A DNA stretch of 64,000 nt from contig NZ_CP039371.1 in assembly GCF_005080685.1 (NCBI RefSeq), forward strand, positions 4,712,001 to 4,776,000, written 5' to 3'. Made by a program: the position numbers and the translations under genes. Of the stretch, positions 1 through 7,839 are shown in pieces; position 1 is the stretch's first letter, and the number at the start of each line of letters is the position of its first letter. The notes below the pieces were generated by a model. It was not told the DNA's origin. It searched no databases and saw nothing but the letters and a program-made list of their open reading frames with translations. This DNA comes from Pseudomonas putida. Its GTDB lineage: Bacteria; Pseudomonadota; Gammaproteobacteria; Pseudomonadales; Pseudomonadaceae.

Positions 1-128
1 TCGTGCACGACGGGTGCATCTGGCCGCCCTTGAGCGGAGCCAACCGGCGCCGCACCGGCGAGACTGCCAGAGGCCGAATTCGCATTGAGATTTATGTCCA
101 TGGATCACACCCCTCAAACCGGAAGCAA

Positions 129-151
129 GAAAGGGCGCGAGGCGCCCTTTC
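129..151 (-). terminator. Rho-independent terminator after fliC
   Basis: A perfect 10 bp stem (GAAAGGGCGC / GCGCCCTTTC) with a 3 nt loop lies about 25 bp past the fliC stop. On the minus strand it runs into a T-rich stretch (TTTCTTGCTT). This is the expected position for a fliC terminator. Confidence 0.75.
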
Positions 152-176
152 TCATCTATTAGCCGTTAGGCCGGTA

Positions 177-1313
177 TTACTGCAGCAGCTTCAGAACAGC
201 GGAAGGCAGCTGGTTGGCCTGGGCCAGAACAGCGGTAGCGGCGGACTGCAGAGTCTGCTGCTTGGTCATCTCGGCGGTTTCGGCGGCGAAATCGACGTCC
301 TGGATGGTCGACAGAGCAGCGGTGGCGCTCTCGGCGACGTTCTGCAGGTTGGAGATGGTGCTGTCCAGACGGTTCTGGATGGCACCCAGAGCGGAACGCT
401 GGGTATCGATCTGCTTCAGGGCGCCGTCGATGACCTGGGTGGCGATCTGAGCGGAAGCGGCGTCGGAGATGTTCAGCTTCTGGACGGTCGAGGAGCCGGT
501 GCTGGCGGTGGTGATGGCAGCTACGGCAGTCGAACCACCGATGGCGCTGACCGAAGCGATGTTGTCGCCCGAGGTCAGAATGATACCGGTGCCGGCAGAG
601 TTCATCACGGCAGTTACACCGCTGATGTTGGTGTTGATCGCGCTGACAACGTCGGACAGCGAAGAGTTGGAAGCGATTTCGATATCCACGCCACCGATGG
701 TCAGAGTACCACCAGCAGTGATGACATCGCCCTTGGCAGCTACTACGGAGTTAACCGACAGAGTAGCCAGCGATGCGCTGCCTTTCAGGGCGCTAGCACC
801 CATGTCGCTCAGGGTGAAGCTGACGGTTTCGTTGGCGTTGGCGCCGACCTGGAAGGTCAGGGTGCCGGAGTTGCCAGCAGTGCCGTCCAGCAGGTTGATG
901 CCCGAAGTACCGCCACCGAAAGTGGTGGTCTTGGAGATACGGGTCAGTTCGGCAGTCAGCGACTTGAACTCTTGGTTCAGAGCGCTCTGGTCTTCGGAGC
1001 TGTTGGAGCCGTTAGCCGACTGCAGGGACAGTTCACGCATACGCTGCAGGATGCTGGTGGACTCCTGCAGAGCGCCTTCAGCGGCGGTGGCGATGGAGTT
1101 GGCGTCCTGGGCGTTCTTGATGGCGACGTTCAGGCCATTGGTCTGGCTGGTCAGACGGTTGGAAATCTGGGAACCTGCGGCGTCGTCCTTGGCGCTGTTG
1201 ATACGCAGACCGGTCGAGAGACGAGTCATCGAGGTGGTCAGGGAATCGGACGCTTTGGTCAGGTTCTTTTGAACCGACAGGGAGGCGATGTTGGTGTTGA
1301 CGGTAAGAGCCAT
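177..1313 (-). CDS. fliC: Flagellin FliC
   Basis: Flagellin, 378 aa, the filament subunit exported by the flagellar type III system. Residues 1 to about 140 are the conserved N-terminal D0/D1 coiled-coil domain, beginning [12 protein letters not shown]. The last 90 or so residues are the matching C-terminal D1/D0 helix, ending in LLQ. The variable middle (about 145-290) is short and rich in Ser, Thr, Gly and Ala, so this is a compact flagellin with plenty of potential O-glycosylation sites. The start is set by an AAGGAT-like Shine-Dalgarno and the invariant N-terminus. A sigma-28 promoter lies upstream. The neighbouring genes look like a flagellin-modification island, so the filament is probably glycosylated (inference). 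Confidence 0.97.
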   Translation of the reverse strand: MALTVNTNIASLSVQKNLTKASDSLTTSMTRLSTGLRINSAKDDAAGSQISNRLTSQTNGLNVAIKNAQDANSIATAAEGALQESTSILQRMRELSLQSANGSNSSEDQSALNQEFKSLTAELTRISKTTTFGGGTSGINLLDGTAGNSGTLTFQVGANANETVSFTLSDMGASALKGSASLATLSVNSVVAAKGDVITAGGTLTIGGVDIEIASNSSLSDVVSAINTNISGVTAVMNSAGTGIILTSGDNIASVSAIGGSTAVAAITTASTGSSTVQKLNISDAASAQIATQVIDGALKQIDTQRSALGAIQNRLDSTISNLQNVAESATAALSTIQDVDFAAETAEMTKQQTLQSAATAVLAQANQLPSAVLKLLQ

Positions 1314-1402
1314 GACAAGATCCTTGCATTAGGGCTAACGGTGGTGGAGTTCTACAGCGGTGTGGTTGCCGTTCAACGCACCCCGCAGAACCTTCACTAG
1401 GG

Positions 1403-1429
1403 TTATCGTCGTCATGGCCACTTGCTTTA
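1403..1429 (-). promoter_or_regulatory. Sigma-28 (FliA) promoter of fliC
   Basis: On the minus strand the sequence is TAAA, 15 nt, GACGATAA, against the FliA consensus TAAA-N15-GCCGATAA (one mismatch). It lies about 90 bp upstream of the fliC ATG, as expected for a late flagellar gene. Confidence 0.85.
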
Positions 1430-1563
1430 ATTTTTTTTTGCGAGGTTCAGCCCGCCCCACTCGACAAGCCTGAATTAACGGTGAACGCAGGGCCGTGGCC
1501 CCCTTTTTGCTTGATTCCCGGATCAGTCAAGACACCGCCACCCGCCCAGGACCCCGGACGCCC

Positions 1564-3198
1564 ATGCAATCAGAACATGCAGCGGTCAAACGCATCGGCC
1601 AAGCGCTTCAGCTCGCCGAAAAGAAGAAAGATGTCGAGGGGCAGATCCGCCTCTATGAACAGCTGCTGGTCATAACACCCAAACTGGCCGAAGGCCATGC
1701 CCAGTTGGCCCACCTCTATTTCGAGCAAGGCAAGGAAGCGGAAGCGGCACCTCACGTCAACCAGGCGCTGCAGCAGCCGCCAAGTGAAAACGTGGACAAA
1801 ACCGTCTTCCCTCACCTTTATGAAAGCGCTCTATTCAAGGGGGATGTGTCACAGGCTCGGAGCTGGTATGAAGCCCACCCTACGCTGCGCCGCTTCAAGC
1901 TGCTTTATCAGGCCTTGGAGGGCAGCGGCAGGAGCACTGAGCTGGAGGCACTGTTGATTGATGCCCTGGAGCGCTTTACGCACCCGAAAGAGCAATCGCA
2001 GACCCTGACGCTCCTGGGGCAGCTGTATTATGGACAAGCGAAGTTCCACGACGCAGTAGGCTGCTATCAGCTCGGACTGCAAATGACACCTGAGAACACT
2101 ACGCAACTGCTCAACCTGGCGGTGACCCTCGAGCAGTTGGGCCGGTATGCCGAATCGCTGCCCTACTACAAACGTCTGTTGGCACTCGAACCCGAGCACG
2201 CATCAGCGCACAACAACATCGCGATCAATCTGCTGAAACTCGGCGAATTCGAGGCGGGCTGGGAGTACTACGAATGGCGCTGGCCTGCCGTACAGCCCGA
2301 GCATTATCAGGAGTTCGCCATTCCACGCTGGACAGGCGAGCCGTTGACAGGAAAAACCCTGTTGGTCTGGGCCGAACAAGGTATCGGCGATCACATCATG
2401 TTTGCCAGCATGCTCAATGAACTGAGCCAGGTGGCTGAGCATTTGCATTACGAAATCTATGCCAGGCTCGACACACTATTCAAACGCAGCTTTCCCAACA
2501 TCAACTTCGTACGCCGAGAACAGCAAGGTGAGCAGGACCTGGCCGGCAAGAAGATGTTCCAGCAAAGCTGGCCAAAGAGCGATTACCAGATTCCGATCGG
2601 CAGCTTGCCCGCCATCTTCCGCAGGTCCATGGACAGCTTCCCAAAACAGCAAAGCTACCTGAAGGCTGACCCGCAAGAAACGCAAATGCTTCAGGATGAC
2701 TACCGCGCGCTTTTCCCTGGCAAACGCCTGATTGGCGTTTCATGGCGCGGTGGCAAGACACTTTTCACCGACGTGCAAAGCCGCTTGATAGCCTTCAAGC
2801 ATCTGGCTCAGCTGGCGGCATGCAAGGATGTACAGCTGATTGACCTACAGTACGACACCTGCACCTCCGAACGTGAAGACGCAGCCAGCCAGGGTGTTCC
2901 CATGCACCACGACCCTCGAGTCGACGCTCGCCTCGATATGGACAAGCAAGCCTCTCAGATCGCCGCACTGGATGCAGTAGTGAGCATCGACAACACCACC
3001 GTGCACTTGGCTGGCGCTCTGGGCGTGCGCACCTTCGCCCTGCTTCCGACCAACCCCAGCTGGCGCTGGGGCATCAAACCTGGTCGCAGTTACTGGTACC
3101 CCAGTGTAGAGATGGTCCGCAACAAAAAGCTGCTGGACTGGGAAGACGCCATCGCTGAAGTCGTGGCCATGCTCAAGAAAGAGCACATCATCGCTTGA
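1564..3198 (+). CDS. TPR-containing glycosyltransferase, probably flagellin-modifying
   Basis: Predicted 544 aa from ATG 1564; an upstream GTG at 1495 would add 23 unconserved-looking residues. Residues about 10-235 are tetratricopeptide repeats (for example LLNLAVTLEQLGRYAESLPYY). After a YEWRW linker comes a GT-B-like glycosyltransferase domain with the hallmark WAEQGIGDH segment near residue 270 and a C-terminal SIDNTTVHLAGALG motif like the nucleotide-sugar end of heptosyltransferase/GT41-like enzymes. It is a cytoplasmic protein by sequence. It lies divergently next to fliC and beside a methyltransferase and a KAS III-like gene, which suggests it transfers sugar to flagellin. The acceptor and sugar cannot be read from the sequence. 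Confidence 0.8.
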   Translation: MQSEHAAVKRIGQALQLAEKKKDVEGQIRLYEQLLVITPKLAEGHAQLAHLYFEQGKEAEAAPHVNQALQQPPSENVDKTVFPHLYESALFKGDVSQARSWYEAHPTLRRFKLLYQALEGSGRSTELEALLIDALERFTHPKEQSQTLTLLGQLYYGQAKFHDAVGCYQLGLQMTPENTTQLLNLAVTLEQLGRYAESLPYYKRLLALEPEHASAHNNIAINLLKLGEFEAGWEYYEWRWPAVQPEHYQEFAIPRWTGEPLTGKTLLVWAEQGIGDHIMFASMLNELSQVAEHLHYEIYARLDTLFKRSFPNINFVRREQQGEQDLAGKKMFQQSWPKSDYQIPIGSLPAIFRRSMDSFPKQQSYLKADPQETQMLQDDYRALFPGKRLIGVSWRGGKTLFTDVQSRLIAFKHLAQLAACKDVQLIDLQYDTCTSEREDAASQGVPMHHDPRVDARLDMDKQASQIAALDAVVSIDNTTVHLAGALGVRTFALLPTNPSWRWGIKPGRSYWYPSVEMVRNKKLLDWEDAIAEVVAMLKKEHIIA

Positions 3199-3212
3199 CC
3201 CCCGGCAATCAC

Positions 3213-3240
3213 ACGGCCCCTGGACTCCAAGGGCCGTTTA
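3213..3240. terminator. Shared terminator between convergent genes
   Basis: A 7 bp stem ACGGCCC / GGGCCGT, extendable with an imperfect TGG/CCA, sits in the 49 bp gap between the convergent glycosyltransferase and methyltransferase genes. It is followed by TTTATC on the plus strand. Confidence 0.5.
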
Positions 3241-3247
3241 TCACTGG

Positions 3248-4582
3248 TCAATCCAGGCGCTTGAATACGCAGAACCCACGATTGATGACACCATCGTCCT
3301 GCAGCTTGCCCTTGTACAGCAAGAAGAAGCCCTGCTCGTAGAACGCAGACATGTTGGCAAAGAACTGGGCGTCGTTGCGAACCAGGTCGTTGCTTTCGAT
3401 CACAACGATGCCGCCAGGCTCCAGCATTTCCTTCAGATCAGCCACATAGCCGTCCATGGGTTTGCCGATCCACACGTGCACCGCAAAAGAGAAAATAAGA
3501 TCGAACTTGCCTGGATTACTCTGGCGATAGTCTTCAAACGAAGCCGTCAGGAACTCACAATTGTCCGCAGCGTGATAGCTCGCTAAGCGCTGGCCAATTT
3601 GCACTAACGACTCGTTGATATCGAAACCGACATAGCTGCCGACGTTCTTCGATACCTCGATGCCGAAACAACCGATATTGCAACCAATATCAAGCACGCG
3701 AGCTTTCGGATCCAACCAACGGTCAAGGGCGTACTTCTCGAAACGATGCAGTGTCGGCCGTTGACCCGGCATGTTCCAGCCTTCATGCCCCTGATAGAGT
3801 TCGCGCTTACGACCGAACTGCTGAGCCTGAGCAAAGAAGATCGCATAGATCTCAAGCAAGCATGCCAGCCACTTCTCATCTTTTACTGACGCGCCAGGAG
3901 TCGCGAAGTAGCAGAGAACCTTCGCACCATCCTCGACGGCGAGCATTTCGCGCACGGCATTTTCGGCGAACACCTCGATGACATCAGCACTGTTTGGCGT
4001 GACCGCACGCCGGAACAGGACAGGAACCTGTTTACCCTGATAGTGCACATAGCCGGTGTAATACCAGTAGCCGACGCGCGCCTTGGGAATATGCTGGAAG
4101 CCCTCTGGATACACCACTCCCGCACCGGCCTCGTAAAACGCAGGCGCGATTGCCTGAGCCACATCCTCAAATTCGAACTGTAGCGAAAGGTTCAGTGTGC
4201 CTGGCTCAATGCGCGACCAACCACAGTGCGCCAAGATACCCTCGACCCGCCCTGGATTAAGATCGAGCAGGTCACGCTCGCCGGGAGGTCCCTCAGCCGA
4301 TTTGCTGGAACGGGAGAAGACCAAGGCGTTGCCGCAATAATATTCGCTGCCGGCGCTGCGCTTGTTCAGCAGCATCTCCAACTGCGCACTCACGGCACTG
4401 ATATCGCCTTTGGGCTGATATGCCGAGAGACTGCCGATCCAGTGATAAGCCTCATCCAGATCGCCATTATAAAGGGCCAGAGTTGCCAGGGAGCGGCGCG
4501 CAGCGGCATGGCGGGGCTCAAAAGCAACGGTGGTGAGGAAGCAGTCGTGAGCCGCAGCATGATCGCCACGACGATTCAACAA
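3248..4582 (-). CDS. SAM-dependent methyltransferase with TPR N-terminus (3' part of a frameshifted gene)
   Basis: 444 codons from an internal ATG. The first 80 or so residues continue a TPR array (HAAARRSLATLALYNGDLDEA). A middle domain of unknown fold spans about 105-215. A class I methyltransferase domain follows from about 285: motif I VLDIGCNIGCFGIEV, then GFDIN, an FDLIFSFAVHVW segment and LEPGGIVVIESND. The TPRs begin in the preceding fragment at 4576-4836, in another frame, so the intact protein would be about 530 aa starting at 4836. The initiation codon at 4582 has no convincing ribosome site. By context it would methylate a flagellin glycan or its precursor (inference). Confidence 0.75.
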   Translation of the reverse strand: MLNRRGDHAAAHDCFLTTVAFEPRHAAARRSLATLALYNGDLDEAYHWIGSLSAYQPKGDISAVSAQLEMLLNKRSAGSEYYCGNALVFSRSSKSAEGPPGERDLLDLNPGRVEGILAHCGWSRIEPGTLNLSLQFEFEDVAQAIAPAFYEAGAGVVYPEGFQHIPKARVGYWYYTGYVHYQGKQVPVLFRRAVTPNSADVIEVFAENAVREMLAVEDGAKVLCYFATPGASVKDEKWLACLLEIYAIFFAQAQQFGRKRELYQGHEGWNMPGQRPTLHRFEKYALDRWLDPKARVLDIGCNIGCFGIEVSKNVGSYVGFDINESLVQIGQRLASYHAADNCEFLTASFEDYRQSNPGKFDLIFSFAVHVWIGKPMDGYVADLKEMLEPGGIVVIESNDLVRNDAQFFANMSAFYEQGFFLLYKGKLQDDGVINRGFCVFKRLD

Positions 4583-4836
4583 TTGCCCCAGAAGAAGTTC
4601 GCCGCCATGTCCTGCGGCGCTCCCTCCCAGGCCTCTCGCAGATAAGGCTCGGCCAGGGCATCGTGTCCTTGCTGGAGCAGCGCCGAACCCAGCGCAACCT
4701 TAACCGCCAGATCGTCTGGCTGTTGCTCAGCCAATACGCGGTATTGCGCAATCGCCTCGTCGACGTACCCGTCGCCATGCATCTTTTGCGCATAGGCGAA
4801 ACTCGCCTCATAGGCGGTCGATGGATTCCCAGTCAT
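4576..4836 (-). pseudogene. N-terminal TPR fragment of the methyltransferase gene, frameshifted
   Basis: 86 codons from ATG 4836, with a good AGAGG ribosome site 7 nt upstream. It encodes two TPR-like helical pairs (DEAIAQYRVLAEQQPDDLAV and following) and stops at 4576 just after FFWGNC. One extra G in the run of four G (plus strand CCCC, 4586-4589) would change the reading to FFWGQLLNRRGD and join it seamlessly to the downstream frame. The break is therefore either a real single-base deletion, a homopolymer sequencing error or a phase-variable site. The sequence alone does not decide. Confidence 0.8.
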
Positions 4837-5016
4837 TTACAACCTCTGCAAGAATGGCTGAAGCGAGAGGGGTGGCCCCTCGCATGCAAACACTATTTTT
4901 TCGCATCTATTCAAATAGACGCATTGTTGACAGCTAAGCCATTAGTGCAAGAAGGGGGCCAGTCCGCGCCATAAGCGCAACGCTGAGCGAAATACCAAAA
5001 TCGAAATTGGAAATAA

Positions 5017-5040
5017 AAACCCGCTCAGATAAGCGGGTTT
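5017..5040 (-). terminator. Terminator after the KAS III-like gene
   Basis: A perfect 9 bp stem AAACCCGCT / AGCGGGTTT with a 6 nt loop. On the minus strand it runs into TTTTTATTT, about 20 bp past the stop of the upstream gene. Confidence 0.85.
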
Positions 5041-5058
5041 CGGTAAAAACAGCAGTCT

Positions 5059-5991
5059 TCAGTCGCGTCGCTCGATAATCGCCGAACCCCACGATAATCC
5101 CACGCCAAACCCACTGATTGCCACGCGCTTCCAGCTCGAGTCGAACATGTGCTTCTCGAGCAGCAACGGAATACTGGACGACACGGTGTTCCCTGTCTCG
5201 ACCATATCCTTGACGAATTTCTCCGGCTGCCCTTCCTCGAACCGTCGCGCCACGGCATCGACGATCGCCGCGCTGCCCTGGTGAATGCAATACGCATCGA
5301 TATCGGTGGATTCCAGATTGGAATCCGCCAACAACTCGTGCAGGTGCGCCGGAACTTTGACCAAAGCGAAGTTGAACACCTGGCGACCGTTCATGAAGAA
5401 GGTGCCATCGCTCACTTTCAAGTGCGGCGCACCGGTACCGTCAGTACCGAACTTCGACTTGCCCAGCACCCAGGTCGGGTTCTCACCCATCCAGGTAACG
5501 GTGGCAGCATCGCCGAACAGCATGGTGGTGTTGCGGTCTTCCGGATCGACGATCTTGGAGTACGGGTCGGCGGTGATCAGCAGGCCGTTCTTCAACCCTG
5601 CTGCTTCCATGAAGCCCTTCATCGCATAGATGCCGTAGACGTAGCCGGAGCAGCCCAGGGAGATGTCGAACGCCGCGATGTGGGTAGGCAGGCCGAGCTT
5701 GCTCTGGACGATCGCCGAGGTGTGCGGCAGGCCTTCTTCGTCGCCGTTCTGGGTGACGACGATCAACGCGTCGATGGACGCTGGATCCAACTCAGGATGA
5801 CTGGCGAACAGATTGTTGACCGCTTCAACGCACAGGTCGGAGGTTTCCTGCTCGTCATCCTTGCGCGGCAGGAAGGCCGAACCGATCTTGCCAAGGATGA
5901 ATGTCTCATCCTTGCCGAATTTGGCGCCTTGCGCGTAGTTGTCGAGACCGGCGGAGGGCACGTAGCTCGCTATGCTTTTAATGCCAATCAT
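5059..5991 (-). CDS. Ketoacyl-ACP synthase III-like protein of the flagellin-modification locus
   Basis: 310 aa, the normal length for a FabH-type thiolase-fold enzyme, which condenses an acyl-CoA with malonyl-ACP or transfers acyl groups. The full triad is visible: Cys114 in SLGCSGYVYG, His237 in YCIHQGS and Asn268 in ETGNTVSSS. The gene stands alone between flgL and the methyltransferase/glycosyltransferase genes, not in a fatty-acid operon. KAS III homologues are recurrent beside pseudomonad flagellin genes and are thought to supply an acyl group for the flagellin glycan (family knowledge, substrate inferred). It ends at a strong terminator and is probably its own transcription unit. Confidence 0.88.
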   Translation of the reverse strand: MIGIKSIASYVPSAGLDNYAQGAKFGKDETFILGKIGSAFLPRKDDEQETSDLCVEAVNNLFASHPELDPASIDALIVVTQNGDEEGLPHTSAIVQSKLGLPTHIAAFDISLGCSGYVYGIYAMKGFMEAAGLKNGLLITADPYSKIVDPEDRNTTMLFGDAATVTWMGENPTWVLGKSKFGTDGTGAPHLKVSDGTFFMNGRQVFNFALVKVPAHLHELLADSNLESTDIDAYCIHQGSAAIVDAVARRFEEGQPEKFVKDMVETGNTVSSSIPLLLEKHMFDSSWKRVAISGFGVGLSWGSAIIERRD

Positions 5992-6195
5992 TCTGGCTTC
6001 CCAATACTGAATAGCTAAAGATCACCACTCACCTGAACGGGAGGGTGCCTGGGCGACGGGCCGGGTTGCGCAGGGTGGGCGGATATCCCCGAAACACCTG
6101 GCTGTATGGGCCCGTTTACACAATACAGTGAAGATGCGCGTTTTGACCCATAGGTCACAACCGGTATGGGACGTCACATCAGAACATCAAGATAC

Positions 6196-6252
6196 AAAAA
6201 AGCCGAAACGAGCGCCTCTTTTTAATCAAAAAGTTAGCGGCTCGTTTCGGCT
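6196..6252 (-). terminator. Terminator of the flgFGHIJKL operon
   Basis: A perfect 12 bp stem (AGCCGAAACGAG at 6201-6212, CTCGTTTCGGCT at 6241-6252) encloses a loop that can pair further (CTTTTT / AAAAAG). On the minus strand it ends in TTTTTT. It starts 8 bp after the flgL stop. Confidence 0.85.
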
Positions 6253-6259
6253 CGAAAGG

Positions 6260-7828
6260 TCAGATCTTGTCGAACAGGCTCAGTTGCGAGATGCGCGAGA
6301 AGGCCAGCTGCGCGGCTTGCAGCATGGTTTGCTGCAAGGTGAGCTGCACGCTGGCTTCGGCCATGTCGGTGTCGGCGATGGACGACTGGGTGGACGCATT
6401 GACCAGGCCCAGGCTGGAGTTCTCGGTCGTCTGGATGTCCAAGGCGTTGCCGCGGGCACCGATCGAGCCACGCACGATGTCGATCTGGGCGCTGGCCGAA
6501 TCGAGGTTGCCGATCGCAGAGGCCACGGCATTAGTGATCGCCAGCGAAACTCCACTGTCGGACGTGGACTGGTTCAGCGCGTTCTTGAGCGTATTGATCG
6601 TGTTGAGAACATTCTGCGTCTCGTGGGAGTCAGCCGAGACAGTGAACTTGTCACCTGTTGCCGGAGTACCCGAAATATCCAGCGTGACGCCAGCGACGGT
6701 GATGGTCGAGCCGCTCACCGTACCGGTGCCGATGGCCTTGCTCGAATCGGTGAGCGGGGACGCATACACCTCGTAGTCGGTCGCGCTGGTGAACTTGATC
6801 ACCGCCCCGCCTTCAGGGAAGCCTGCCGCATATGCCGCGTTGTCGGTGATGGCGCCACCAGTGACTTGAGCCGTCGAGGTATTGCTAGGCAGACGGTTGG
6901 CAGTAATGGTGTCCGGAGTACTGGACAGCGTGAAGCTGTACTGGCCTACCAAGGTGTCTGCGTCGGCCGCCTGGTCTTCATCGAGCGTCACGTTGACCGC
7001 GTATTCGACACCGCGGAAGGTGAAGTTGGTACCCGCCTCGTCATCCGGATCGATCAACCCACCAGTACTGGTTTCCGACGTCACGTCGTTACCCAACGCA
7101 TCGGTTACGGTGAACTCGGTGCTGCTGGTGAACGTGACAGTATAGGGCTCGCCTGCGGTGTAAGTGCTGTTGTAGCTACGCGACGAAGTCAGAGTACCGG
7201 CGGTCAGGGTCAGGATACCCTCATCGGTGGTAGGCGAAACTTGCGTAGTCTGGGTACGCGAGACGTTGGTGGCTTGCTCGAAAAGGGTATAGCCCGTGTC
7301 GTTGGTCGCGATGCTCAAGGTATCGGACACCTGCAGACTCAGCTGGGTCTGGTCGCCTTGGTAGGTATACGTACCATCGGCGTTGCGCACGTAGGGCTGA
7401 GTCGTACTCTTGGAACCCGCGAAGATGTAGTTGCCGTTGGAGTCTTTGCTGTTGAGCAAGCTGAAAACGGTGTCCTCGATCTGGCCGAGTTCACTGGCGA
7501 TCGATGCACGATCCTCGTCCGAAAGGCCACCACTGCCCGCACGCAACGTCAGCTCACGCGCACGCTGAAGCGAGTCGGTGATGCTGGTGAGAATGGACTC
7601 CTCGTTATTCAGCGCATTGGTCGCCGTAGTGATATTACTGTTGTACTGATCGAGCAAGGCACTCTGCTGCTGCAACTTGAGCAACTTGGCAGCGCCGACC
7701 GGATCATCCGCCGCGGTCTGGATGCGGCTACCCGACGAAATCTGCTCCTGGGTCTTGGTGACCGAAGCGAACGACTTCGAATAGCTGGTCATGCTGTTGG
7801 CGAAATACTGGTTGGTGGAAATACGCAT
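6260..7828 (-). CDS. flgL: Flagellar hook-filament junction protein FlgL (HAP3)
   Basis: 522 aa, the junction protein between FlgK and the first flagellin. The N-terminus (MRISTNQYFANSM) and the following 120 residues match the flagellin-like D0/D1 helix of FlgL. The C-terminal 90 residues form the partner helix, containing DTDMAEASVQLTLQQ. The middle (about 150-420) is an expanded Thr/Ser-rich beta domain, making the protein longer than enterobacterial FlgL (about 320 aa). It is the last gene of the flgFGHIJKL operon, 11 nt after flgK, with a GGGAGG ribosome site and a terminator just behind. Confidence 0.95.
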   Translation of the reverse strand: MRISTNQYFANSMTSYSKSFASVTKTQEQISSGSRIQTAADDPVGAAKLLKLQQQSALLDQYNSNITTATNALNNEESILTSITDSLQRARELTLRAGSGGLSDEDRASIASELGQIEDTVFSLLNSKDSNGNYIFAGSKSTTQPYVRNADGTYTYQGDQTQLSLQVSDTLSIATNDTGYTLFEQATNVSRTQTTQVSPTTDEGILTLTAGTLTSSRSYNSTYTAGEPYTVTFTSSTEFTVTDALGNDVTSETSTGGLIDPDDEAGTNFTFRGVEYAVNVTLDEDQAADADTLVGQYSFTLSSTPDTITANRLPSNTSTAQVTGGAITDNAAYAAGFPEGGAVIKFTSATDYEVYASPLTDSSKAIGTGTVSGSTITVAGVTLDISGTPATGDKFTVSADSHETQNVLNTINTLKNALNQSTSDSGVSLAITNAVASAIGNLDSASAQIDIVRGSIGARGNALDIQTTENSSLGLVNASTQSSIADTDMAEASVQLTLQQTMLQAAQLAFSRISQLSLFDKI

Positions 7829-7839
7829 GATCGCCTCCC

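Noticed and set aside
4576..4600. Programmed -1 ribosomal frameshift in the TPR-methyltransferase gene.
   Set aside because: The shift would have to occur at TGG GGC, with no X-XXY-YYZ heptamer and no obvious downstream pseudoknot. A one-G deletion or sequencing error is simpler.
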